Positions 51,425 to 60,300 of a stretch of DNA of 64,000 nucleotides are shown in pieces (the stretch's first letter is position 1; each line of letters begins with the position of its first letter). The notes under the pieces were generated by a model. It searched no databases. It saw nothing but the letters and a program-made list of their open reading frames with translations, and was not told where the DNA came from. Location of the stretch: positions 18,261-82,260 of the forward strand of contig JAFDVS010000003.1 of NCBI GenBank assembly GCA_018268935.1, read 5' to 3'. The stretch is from Acidobacteriota bacterium (lineage in GTDB: Bacteria > Acidobacteriota > Terriglobia > Bryobacterales > Bryobacteraceae). The position numbers and the translations under genes were made by a program.

Positions 51425-51625
51425 TTACGCTTTGAACTGGAAGGCCGGCTCGGTGGTCACCGGCAGCTTCGCTTTCTTCATCTGCTCGCGCCAGCGCTGC
51501 AGGTTCTCGCGCTGGATGGCGAGGTCATCCTGCGGGTTGGCCTGCATGCCCTGAACCTGTGCGGCGGGCGATAGCGGAAGCGTGCTGAGCACCGCCAGCC
51601 GGCGGCGGCTGATCTTGGCTGCCAT
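51425..51625 (-). CDS. Small exported or leader-bearing protein paired with the amidase
   Basis: 66 residues: MAAKISRRRLAVLSTLPLSPAAQ resembles a Tat-type leader, then LAIQRENLQRWREQMKKAKL (helical) and VTTEPAFQFKA. Its stop lies 6 nt before the amidase ATG. Similar small open frames occur beside GatA-like amidases in Acidobacteria to my recollection, so it may be a subunit or an export chaperone; function unknown. Codon use is typical for the window. Confidence 0.7.
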   Translation of the reverse strand: MAAKISRRRLAVLSTLPLSPAAQVQGMQANPQDDLAIQRENLQRWREQMKKAKLPVTTEPAFQFKA

Positions 51626-51696
51626 GTGAGAATAGTATGCCAGATCCTTCGCGTCTCTGGTTCCGCAAAGACAGTGCTTGCGGGCCGGACAGGTCG

Positions 51697-52080
51697 CTAT
51701 TTTTTGACGGGGATGGCGTCGCCTAAGATGGAGCCGCCGCCTTCACTGATGTAGTTGCGGTTCCAGGCGGGAATCTCGACCACCACATCGCCGGTGACGA
51801 CAGCCTGGCATCCCAGGCGGCTGTGCAAACTGAGGTCGGCCGCTGTGTCCAGGCGGTCCTGTTCCTCGTCGGTCATCTCCGACAGATTGTGTTCGCCCTG
51901 GCGCACCCAGACGTGGCAGGTGGTGCAGGCGCAACTGCCGCCGCAGGCGTGTTCCAGGTGAAAGCCGAAATGCATGGCGATATCGAGGAGGCTCTCCGGT
52001 TTGCCATGATCGCCGTAAGGCAGTTTTCCAGACTCGAACTCGAAAGTTTGGTTAGCGGGCAGAAACGTAACTTTGGGCAT
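51697..52080 (-). CDS. fdx: 2Fe-2S ferredoxin, ISC/adrenodoxin type
   Basis: 127 residues from ATG 52080. Ligands ACGGSCACTTCHVWV plus a distal LGCQAVV give C-x5-C-x2-C-xn-C of vertebrate-type ferredoxins. NLSEMTDEEQDRLD is characteristic. It could donate electrons to Fe-S assembly or to a hydroxylase. A 71-bp gap separates it from the small amidase-partner gene. Confidence 0.9.
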   Translation of the reverse strand: MPKVTFLPANQTFEFESGKLPYGDHGKPESLLDIAMHFGFHLEHACGGSCACTTCHVWVRQGEHNLSEMTDEEQDRLDTAADLSLHSRLGCQAVVTGDVVVEIPAWNRNYISEGGGSILGDAIPVKK

Positions 52081-52104
52081 TGTCCAATCCAAAAGTGTAC
52101 CATT

Positions 52105-53130
52105 TCATATGATTTCTTGCTCCTCGCGGTCAATCTCACTGACTTTGGGCGGTGGGGGCGGGGGCGTTTCGGCGATGATCCGGCGCAGATTGACGGACGC
52201 TTTGAGGGCCATGCGGCGGGCGGCGCCGGTGTCAGTGCGGGCCATGCGCTGGAGTTGTTCGAGCCACACGGGGTCACCCGTCATGCCCATGGCCCAAGCC
52301 GCTGCGGCGCGGGTGAGTTCTGACGTGCTAGAGGCGAGAAACGATAATTGGGTCGATGCTTTGGCGTGGCCGTTCTTGATCAGGACCAACAGTGCGGTCG
52401 TGGCCACACGATGATGGTGATCGTTGGCCGCATTCCATAACAGCGACAGTTCCTTTTCCCCAGGCTGAGTTTCGAGCAGACCCTCAATGGCATTGGCGCG
52501 AATGCGCGGATCTTCGTTGTTCAACTGCTGGGCAAACCAATCGGCGTTGCGGTGAGACCGCACGAGCAAGAGAGCGACTTTGGAGCGGATGCGGGCATCC
52601 TCATGGCGCTGCAACTTCATGAGGAGAGGAACCAGACGTTTGCCGTCGCTGACGGCGTCAATCACCTCCAGGACGCGTTCCAGTGCATCCAAGTCAATCT
52701 CATCGCGATCCAGGGCGTCGTCCTTCAACACCAGTTTTAGCATTCGCGCATCCAACTGCGGATCCATGCGGTAGAGGTTCCTGGCAAGGGTGGTCGCGGA
52801 TTGCAGCGTGAAGGCATGGGGGTCGGCAAGGGCGGTGACGAGGAGATCGTTCTCGAGCATGAGGCCGTTGAGGAAATCCGCGCCGGGCCCGGACATCCCC
52901 GATTTGAGAATGTTCAGAGCCGAGGAATAGAACTTGATGGGAGACTGCGTCAACAACTCGCGCATGGCGCGCCGGGCAAGCACCGGGTTGGCGCCGAAAG
53001 CCTGCACCAAGTCGGCCAACAAACTGAATTCAATGTCTCCACTGGCATCGACCTGGGTGCTTTTCGCAAACTCCGCCACAATCTGGGTGCGCTTCGACTT
53101 CGGAGCTTCAAGGGCGGGGTTGCTCATCAT
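52105..53130 (-). CDS. HEAT-repeat protein
   Basis: 341 residues from ATG 53130 (SD AGGGAG, 6 nt; an ATG at 53145 is less favoured). It is almost entirely helical: VLARRAMRELL, RLVPLLMKLQRHEDARIRSKVALLLV, DPRIRANAIEGLLE, HHHRVATTALLVL, ELTRAAAAWAMGMTGDPVWLEQL are successive HEAT-like repeats. The C-terminus is PPPPPP plus an acidic tail. No signal peptide. Probably a scaffold; partner unknown. It follows a small gene by 33 bp. Confidence 0.82.
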   Translation of the reverse strand: MMSNPALEAPKSKRTQIVAEFAKSTQVDASGDIEFSLLADLVQAFGANPVLARRAMRELLTQSPIKFYSSALNILKSGMSGPGADFLNGLMLENDLLVTALADPHAFTLQSATTLARNLYRMDPQLDARMLKLVLKDDALDRDEIDLDALERVLEVIDAVSDGKRLVPLLMKLQRHEDARIRSKVALLLVRSHRNADWFAQQLNNEDPRIRANAIEGLLETQPGEKELSLLWNAANDHHHRVATTALLVLIKNGHAKASTQLSFLASSTSELTRAAAAWAMGMTGDPVWLEQLQRMARTDTGAARRMALKASVNLRRIIAETPPPPPPKVSEIDREEQEII

Positions 53131-53163
53131 GGCTGACTCCCTCATCGGCAGGAATCGATTAAG

Positions 53164-53418
53164 CTAGAGCAAAGTGATGGCGCTGACGGCACGGGTTGTG
53201 GCCTTTTTGCGTTGGCGCAATTGCTGATTCAAATGATCGATAGAGGCAAAGAAGCCGATAAAGGCGGCGCGTTCGCGCGAAGGCAGTTGCTTGCGGGGAT
53301 GAAAATCGCGCGGCCGGAAGTAGTCGGTCGAACTGATAATCGCCACTCCCATCGGGCGGTACTCATGCGTGCCCATTGCCCAACTCAATCCATCTTTCCG
53401 CCACAGCGCGAATCCCAA
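53164..53418 (-). CDS. Small unknown protein, TTG start
   Basis: 84 residues with no recognised domain; the C-terminal part is basic (NQQLRQRKKATTRA). Support for reality: AAGGAG lies 8 nt before TTG 53418, an in-frame stop immediately upstream forbids a longer start, and codon choice matches neighbours. It would be co-transcribed with the HEAT-repeat gene. It occupies most of the 53131-53446 gap; only 28 bp separate it from the divergent TIM-barrel gene. Confidence 0.55.
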   Translation of the reverse strand: MGFALWRKDGLSWAMGTHEYRPMGVAIISSTDYFRPRDFHPRKQLPSRERAAFIGFFASIDHLNQQLRQRKKATTRAVSAITLL

Positions 53419-53446
53419 TCCCTGTTCTCCTTGTTACGATAATCCC

Positions 53447-54283
53447 ATGACTCGTCGCGATCTGTTCGCAGCGTCCCTGGCTCTGGCTGCCACGCCCGCC
53501 GCCACGGCTGCCCCCCGCAAAGGGCGTCTGAAGCAATCCGTAACCCGGGGCGTCTTCGGCCGGGGAAACAAACTCAGCATGGACGACATGGCCCGGAAAG
53601 CCGCCGAAATGGGTGTCACGGGGTTCGACCTGGTGACCCCCGAGGACTTCCCTGTGCTTAAAAAGTACGGCCTCGTCCCCGCCATGGTCCGCGGCGGAGG
53701 CACCCTCACCGACAATATCAATCATAAGGAAAATCACGCCCGCATTGAGCCCGAACTGCGCGCCAACATCGCTGCCGCGGGAAAGGCCGGTGCTCCCAAC
53801 GTCATCATCCTCTCCGGCAACCGGCGCAAATTGGCCGACGCCGAGGGCATGGATAACTGCGTCACCTTCCTGCGCAAAGTCATCAAGCAGGCCGAAGAGC
53901 AGAACGTCACCCTTTGCATGGAACTGCTCAACAGCAAGGTGAATCACCCCGATTATCAATGCGACCGCACCGCCTGGGGTGTCGAACTATGCAAACGCGT
54001 GGAATCCCCACGCATGAAATTGCTTTACGATATCTACCACATGCAGATTATGGAGGGCGATATCATCCGCACCATCCGCGACAATATCGCCTACCTCGCC
54101 CACTTCCATACGGCGGGCAACCCCGGGCGTCACGAAATGGATGATACCCAGGAAATGCACTACAAAGGGATTGCGAAAGCAATTGCCGATCTCGGATTCC
54201 AGGGCTTCGTCGCTCACGAGTACACCCCCCTCGGCGATGCCATGACTTCTCTCGAAAACACGCTCGCTCTCTTTGAAGTCTGA
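53447..54283 (+). CDS. Xylose-isomerase-like TIM-barrel protein (hydroxypyruvate-isomerase-like), exported
   Basis: 278 residues from ATG 53447. TRRDLFAASLALAATPAATAA is a Tat-like leader. AP-endonuclease-2-family barrel features: MARKAAEMGVTGFDLV, NVIILSGNRR, NVTLCMELLNSK (metal Glu), LLYDIYHMQIMEGD (metal Asp/His), HFHTAGNPGRHEMDD (His) and GFVAHEYTP (Glu). This fits hydroxypyruvate isomerase relatives; the exported location is unusual and the substrate unknown. Its stop shares a base with the next start (TGATG). Confidence 0.83.
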   Translation: MTRRDLFAASLALAATPAATAAPRKGRLKQSVTRGVFGRGNKLSMDDMARKAAEMGVTGFDLVTPEDFPVLKKYGLVPAMVRGGGTLTDNINHKENHARIEPELRANIAAAGKAGAPNVIILSGNRRKLADAEGMDNCVTFLRKVIKQAEEQNVTLCMELLNSKVNHPDYQCDRTAWGVELCKRVESPRMKLLYDIYHMQIMEGDIIRTIRDNIAYLAHFHTAGNPGRHEMDDTQEMHYKGIAKAIADLGFQGFVAHEYTPLGDAMTSLENTLALFEV

Positions 54284-56229
54284 TGGACGCGCACGCAAAC
54301 CCAAATCTCGACGTCCCAGGCCCGGTGAAAGGCATTGAGACGCGCGAATCCGCTGAGCCCAGCAACACGGGATGGAAGGGCTGGCTCCACCGCGGCGGGC
54401 GGCTCGATCAGGAAGCCACGCACCACCACGAGACGAAGCCCTGGTACCAGGTGCTGTGGCTAACGGGCGTCGACTATTTCTCGACGCTTGGATATCAGCC
54501 CGGCATTGCCCTGTTGGCGGCAGGGGCGATTGCGCCCATCGCCACCACCATCCTGGTTGCGGTGACGCTGGCTTGCGCCTTGCCGATTTACGCGCAGGTG
54601 GCAAAGCGCTCCTTTGCCGGCCAGGGTTCCATCGCGCTACTCGAAAACCTGCTTCACGGATGGTGGGGCAAAATTCTGGTGTTGGCGCTGCTGGGATTCG
54701 CGGCCACCGACTTCGTCATCACGATGACCCTATCGGCGGCCGACGCGGCGCAGCATGCGGTGGAGAATCCCTTCATCGAGCCCTTTGTGGGCCACGCGCG
54801 GCTGGAGTTGACGCTGGGGCTGCTGGCGTTGCTGGCGGTCGTGTTTCTGATGGGATTTCAAGAAGCCATCGGGCTGGCTACGTTCGTCGCTATTCCTTAT
54901 CTGCTGCTGAACGCCGTGGTGCTGGGGAGGGGATTCGTGGAAGTGGCCCATCATCCGGAATACTGGCCGAACTGGCGGGCGGCGCTCGACGCAAAAGGCG
55001 ATTTCACGCAACTGATGATCGCCTCGGCGTTGATTTTTCCGCGCCTCGCGCTCGGCTTGAGCGGCTTTGAAACGGGTGTTTCGGTGATGCCGCTGATCAC
55101 CGGCCAGGTGCCGCAGGGCCGCGTTTCCAACACTCGCAAACTGCTCACCTCAGCCGCGCTTATCATGAGCGTGCTGCTGCTCTGCTCCAGCTTCGTGACG
55201 ACGCTGCTGGTTCCGCCCGATGCCTATAAGACCGGCGGCCCAGCCAGCGGACGCGCCATCGCGTGGCTGGCGCACAAATACCTGGGCAGCGGATTCGGCA
55301 CGGTCTACGATATCTCCACGATCCTCATCCTGTGGTTTGCCGGCGCCTCGGCGATGGCCGGGCTGCTGCACCTGATTCCGCGCTATCTGCCGCGTTTCGG
55401 CATGGCGCCGCGCTGGGTGGCCTATGCCCGCCCGCTGGTGCTGCTGCTGTTTTCCATCGATGTGATTGTGACGCTGGTGTTCAAGGCCGATGTCGAAGCC
55501 CAGGCCGGCGCCTATGCCACCGGTGTTCTGGTGCTGATGCTCTCGGCCGCTTTCGCCGCGGCCCTGGCGCTGTGGCAGGAAAGCAAGCCCTTGAGTGTGT
55601 ACTGCTCTTTCGTTGCGCTGGTGTTTCTCTACACGCTGGTGGAAAACGTGAAGGAGCGCCCCGACGGCCTCATCATCTCCAGCGTCTTCATCTTCCTGGT
55701 GCTGAGCTTCAGCACCATTAGCCGCCTGGTGCGATCCACCGAATTGCGGGTTACCGAGCTTTCCTTTGCCGATGCGGAATCGGCCGAGCTGTGGAAGAAC
55801 GTGATCAACAAGAAGGTCCACCTGGTGCCGGTGCGCAGCCCGGGAATGCGCAGCCGCAAAGCCGCTGAGATTCGCAAATACTATTCGGTGAGCGGGCCGC
55901 TGGCCTTCGTCCACGTCAACCTGGTGGACAACCGCAGCGAATTCGTCAGCCGGCCCATTCTCGCCATCAAGCGCGAGCACGACAACTACGTCATCGAGAT
56001 CAACCAGGCCATCGCCGTCGCCAACACCATCGCCTATGTGAGCGAACTGATCGATCCGAAGAGCATCTTTCTCGGCCTGTCGCGCAAGAATCTGATGAGC
56101 CAGGCGTTCAGCTTTCTTCTGTTCGGCGAAGGGGAAACCGGGCTCATGGTGTACACGATTCTGCTCCGCTACTGGGAGTGGACGCCCTATGACGACGTGC
56201 GCCCGCTCATCTTCCTGATGAGCGATTAG
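54283..56229 (+). CDS. APC-superfamily permease with cytosolic C-terminal domain
   Basis: 648 residues. After an N-terminal cytosolic stretch, WYQVLWLTGVDYFSTLGYQPGIALLAAG starts TM1 (given in part); about 12 TM segments run to residue 490, with SGFETGVSVMPLI typical of APC amino-acid/potassium carriers. The last 150 residues form a soluble domain (HVNLVDNRSEF, VANTIAYVSELIDPKSIFLGLSRKN). Such a tail occurs in KUP- and KtrA-like systems, so an ion-coupled transport role is possible; substrate unknown. It overlaps the TIM-barrel gene by one base. Confidence 0.82.
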   Translation: MDAHANPNLDVPGPVKGIETRESAEPSNTGWKGWLHRGGRLDQEATHHHETKPWYQVLWLTGVDYFSTLGYQPGIALLAAGAIAPIATTILVAVTLACALPIYAQVAKRSFAGQGSIALLENLLHGWWGKILVLALLGFAATDFVITMTLSAADAAQHAVENPFIEPFVGHARLELTLGLLALLAVVFLMGFQEAIGLATFVAIPYLLLNAVVLGRGFVEVAHHPEYWPNWRAALDAKGDFTQLMIASALIFPRLALGLSGFETGVSVMPLITGQVPQGRVSNTRKLLTSAALIMSVLLLCSSFVTTLLVPPDAYKTGGPASGRAIAWLAHKYLGSGFGTVYDISTILILWFAGASAMAGLLHLIPRYLPRFGMAPRWVAYARPLVLLLFSIDVIVTLVFKADVEAQAGAYATGVLVLMLSAAFAAALALWQESKPLSVYCSFVALVFLYTLVENVKERPDGLIISSVFIFLVLSFSTISRLVRSTELRVTELSFADAESAELWKNVINKKVHLVPVRSPGMRSRKAAEIRKYYSVSGPLAFVHVNLVDNRSEFVSRPILAIKREHDNYVIEINQAIAVANTIAYVSELIDPKSIFLGLSRKNLMSQAFSFLLFGEGETGLMVYTILLRYWEWTPYDDVRPLIFLMSD

Positions 56230-56235
56230 CGGCGG

Positions 56236-56766
56236 CTACTGAGCCGCGGCAGCCTGCATCTGCGCCAGGCCCTTCTCAAAGTCCGGGCCGATCATCTTAT
56301 CCATGCCGCCCATGACGAGGCAGAACGCTTTGCTGATGAAATTGTTTTCGCCGGTCATGCGCCACGTCACTTCCGTCTGGTTGTCGGCGGGGGCGAAGTG
56401 GAATTCGGTGTTGTTCGATGCTTCAAACGGCTTGATGAAATCGAGCTTGATGCGCACCAATTGGCTTGGCGTGCTTTCCGTGATCGTCATGCGCCCTTCG
56501 CCGACATCGCTGTTGCCCACCCAGCCGTAGATCGCGCCCATGCCTGACTCGGCGCCGGAATAGGAGCGCTTCATGGCCGGATCCAGTTTTTCCCACGGTG
56601 ACCAGGCCGACCACTTATGGAAATCGTTCACCATGCCGAATACCTTATCCGGCGGAGCGGGGATGCGCGCCTTCCGCGTCACTTCAAACTGCGCCGGCTG
56701 CATCGCCACGGCGGCGGCCAGCACTACCAATACCGCAACAAGCCCAAGAAGAATCTTTTTTAGCAT
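56236..56766 (-). CDS. SRPBCC (polyketide-cyclase/START-like) membrane-anchored protein
   Basis: 176 residues from ATG 56766 (56775 possible). An N-terminal TM/signal anchor KKILLGLVAVLVVLAAAVAM, then the SRPBCC fold with VTRKARIPAPPDKVFGMVNDFHKWSAWSPWE (as two parts) and a C-terminal helix. The family binds hydrophobic ligands or acts in stress. Its 5' end overlaps the PEP-CTERM gene by 83 bp. Confidence 0.85.
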   Translation of the reverse strand: MLKKILLGLVAVLVVLAAAVAMQPAQFEVTRKARIPAPPDKVFGMVNDFHKWSAWSPWEKLDPAMKRSYSGAESGMGAIYGWVGNSDVGEGRMTITESTPSQLVRIKLDFIKPFEASNNTEFHFAPADNQTEVTWRMTGENNFISKAFCLVMGGMDKMIGPDFEKGLAQMQAAAAQ

Positions 56767-57322
56767 GGGGAGCATGATACCGCATCCGCCGGATGGCGAT
56801 GGCCGCCGCGCCCGTTGCAATTAGCGCCCAGCTTCCGGGCTCCGGCACGGAGGTATCATCCACCGCCACAGAGAACGCGAGGTCCCACTCTGCGCTGTCG
56901 ATGTAGCAATCGCCGCATTGCGTGGGGTCATCGGAGTAGCGCTCATAGAGCACACGGATCGTACCGCTGTTGATAGCCCCGGCCACGGCCAGCGGGTCGA
57001 TCGTGTAGGAGCCCAGGCCGGTGAACAGGCCGGGATCGAAATCCTGGCTCCAGGCAGGCTGCGGGGAGGGAGGCAACACACCGCCTGCCGGGCCGCCCTG
57101 TGAGCCGATGAGATCGGAATAGACCCCGAGCGATGCGTTGGACTCATTCAGCACGAACGAGGCAATCACCGTGATCCACTCGGTGTCATCGGGAGTGAGG
57201 GAGAATCCCCAGCCAACCGTGGCCCCGGGTGTGCCGGATGCCGCTCCGGCGGGCGTGATGGTGAGAACCGGGGCCGCCGTCAGTGACGCAGCCCACAACA
57301 AAATGAGCGTCAAATGTTTCAT
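56684..57322 (-). CDS. PEP-CTERM-type secreted protein with an unusual C-terminal extension
   Basis: 212 residues: signal peptide (MKHLTLILLWAASLTAAP), a beta-rich extracellular domain, then VPEPGSWALIATGAAAIAIRRMR, the PEP-CTERM sorting signal (VPEP, TM, basic cluster) recognised by exosortase/archaeosortase-type sorters. Normally the protein ends just after the arginines; here about 32 further residues overlap the next gene. No exosortase is encoded in the window. Function of the mature domain unknown. Confidence 0.8.
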   Translation of the reverse strand: MKHLTLILLWAASLTAAPVLTITPAGAASGTPGATVGWGFSLTPDDTEWITVIASFVLNESNASLGVYSDLIGSQGGPAGGVLPPSPQPAWSQDFDPGLFTGLGSYTIDPLAVAGAINSGTIRVLYERYSDDPTQCGDCYIDSAEWDLAFSVAVDDTSVPEPGSWALIATGAAAIAIRRMRYHAPHAKKDSSWACCGIGSAGRRRGDAAGAV

Positions 57323-57337
57323 GAATTTTCCTCCTGG

Positions 57338-60300
57338 TTACCGGAATAGCGTGAGCGTGGTCGTTCCGCTGTAAGCGCCGTTATTGGCCGTGAATCGCAA
57401 GGTGAACTGGACGCGTGTCGCCGTCGTCGGCCATTGGAAGAGAAGCGAGGCGCCTGCCTGGCCGCCGCCGGCGATTGTCCCCAGCGCCACCGGCACTGCG
57501 CTGAGCGCCGATACCGCTCCGCTGCCGCCTGTGACCACGATGTTCGTGATGCCCTCGATGACGGCATCGGCTGCCGGTCCGGAGCCCAGGTTGCGGACAA
57601 CCACGGACACCACGCGAGATCCGGGCGCCGCGCCATCGGTTCGTGCCCCGGAAGTGGTCGCGTAAAGATTGGGTGTTCCCGTGGTGGTGAAGTTGGCCAC
57701 AATCGACAGTGGCCCGGTCACCGCCGCGATGGTTGCCGGGTTCCCGGAAGCTGAACTCAATCCACCACCCGAGAATCCGCTGAATACGAAGCCGGAAGCC
57801 GCCGTGGCCTGGATCGTGGCCGGAGAGCCCGCGTTGATCCACCCTGCGCCGGTCACCGTTCCTCCGCCGCCCGGGCTGGCGTTGACGCTCACCAGATGCT
57901 GTTGCTGATAGAGCAATGCGATCGTGGCTGCCCCAGACGGAGCCACATAGGAGAAGCTTGCGTTCGAAGAAAGCCCCTGCCAGCTTTGGAACACCCAGCG
58001 CGTGCCCGTGCCCCCCGCCACTTCCGGCGGCGCCGCCAGGGCATAACTCAATCCCGGAACCATCGGCACCGTGCCCGGCACCGCATAGGCAATTCCATTC
58101 ACCGTGATCGATGTGGGCACGGGCGAGGTTACCGTGAAATTGAGCGCCGACAAATCGGTGAAATTCGCCACCGCCGATTTCGGGGCATTCATGGTAACCA
58201 CCACCGGGTTCGCCGAGCCGCCGGCGTTCCCGCTCCAGTGCGTGAATGCCTTGCCCGCATTTGCCGACGCGGTCAACTGCACGGGCGTATTCGCCGCGTA
58301 GTAGCCGCTGCCGTCGCCCGCGGGGTTGCGCAAGACTGAGCCGCTCGCCGCCGGCGCCAAATCGGTCGACAGGCGGTATTCCGGAGCATAGCTGGCGAGG
58401 TACGTTGCTCCGCCTGTTGCCCCGGCGGCCACGACCTGTGTCTGCGCCCCGCCATGCTGCCAGGCCCCGAAGCGATGGCGAATGCCGCTGCTCGCGATTT
58501 CCTGGAAGGTATCGGCGCTGATCTGATGTTGTGATCCGGGCGTCCAGACGAACGAGGCAGGCGCAGTCAGCGGCGCTCCATCGACAATCACGCGCAATCC
58601 GCTGGGCGCCGTATCCACCACGGTTTCCCGCACCACGCGGAAGGTGACGTCAACGAACGCGCTGTTGGTGCTGAGCGGCGATGTCAGTGTGACCCGGCCG
58701 GCGTAGGTTCCGGGCGCGAGCCCCTGCGGATTCACCGTCAACACCATGTTGGTTGGGGTGGCGCCATTTGGCACGAGCGCCGTCAGCCACGGTTGATTCG
58801 ACACCGCACTGAGCGCGGCCGTCCGGTTGCCTGGCGTGGTGACGAAGACTTCGCGGGCTACCGCGTCATTGGCCGTGACCACATCCCAGTTGGAGGGGCT
58901 GGCCGAGAGCGTCGTGCGCACGTTCAGGACGACAGGTACGATCGTCGAGCTCTGCGTGGCCGACAAGCTATCGCTCACCGTGACATCGCAGGGATAAGCT
59001 CCGGGAGCGAGCGCCTGCACCTGGGCGCTGACCAGCGACAACCCGATCTGCGTCTGGCTTTGTACGGTTACGGTGAGCCATCCGCAAGGCCGTGTGGCCG
59101 CCAGGCCCGCCGCTGCGCCGGCGACAGTCAACGTCTGCCCCGGCGGCACGGCCCCGCCGAAGTCCATCGCAAACGTGACCGCCGTAGGCGTGACGCGAAT
59201 GCGCGGCAGCACCTCAATCTCAATCTCGTTCGATTCCGCGGGCAGATAGTAGGCATCCCCGGAGTAGCTCACGCCGAAGCGGTGCTTGCCCGCGGGCAGC
59301 CCGGTGAAATCGGCATATTGGCCGGGGATCGCATCCGTCGTGACGGCGGTGGCGGCTGGATCCTGCGCACTGGTGCGCACAAACGAGAGCGATCCGCTGA
59401 TCTTCGGCGACAACTGCGGAAGCGTGGCGATCACCCGCGCCCGCAAGCCATAGGACACGGGTGTCGCTTCCGGAGCAGCGCTCAGCGAAACCGGTTTGCG
59501 GATGATCAGCTTCACGTCCACGTTCAGCGAAAAGGTGAGCACGATCGACCCGACGTTCAGGCGCGAACGCAGCACGACGGTGGTGGGGTACTCGCCCGGC
59601 GCCATCTGCGATACCACGCTGCTCACCGGCGTCAAAAGCACCGGGGATACGCCTGTCAGCGGCACAGTGGCGTTGAGGACCTGCACCCGCAGCCAGGGCA
59701 CGTTGCTATCCGCCTCGGCTTGCGATCCCACAAAGGCGTAAAAATCCAAGGCCTGGGCAGGCGCCGGCGGTGCGCCGGGAGCCGTCGTGAATGTCACTTC
59801 CGTGGATGACGCCGCGATGAACTCCTGCGGCTTGGTGGCGTACTTCACCCAAACTCCGTTGGTGGTGTTGGCGGCGAGGTCCGCCAACTGCCGGTTCTGG
59901 AATCCATTGCGCGGATGGGCAAACTCAAAGTCTGTACCGAATTCGGCCGCGCACATCGCGTTGCCATAGGATTGGTTCCACTCCCCTTGCACGGCGCTGA
60001 TGCGCCAATCGCGGACATCGTTCGGATCGCCGGAGGGGCGCTTGGGCGCGCAGGCATAAGGGCGCACCTCAGTGGCGGGCGCGGAGTTCCAGCGGCGCGT
60101 CGTCTTGTTCAGATACGCCGGCCCGCTAAAGCCGTAATCCCCTTCGGCGAAGCTCCAGATGGTGGATTCGACGCGGCCTTCGAAGTTACTCGGCTGGTTG
60201 CCGACAGGCGCGGAACTGAGCGCATAGAGATAATCGAGCCCGATGATGGAAACCCCACAGTTCACGGCCTTGCGCACCGTCCCGGTTCCCATTAGTCCGG

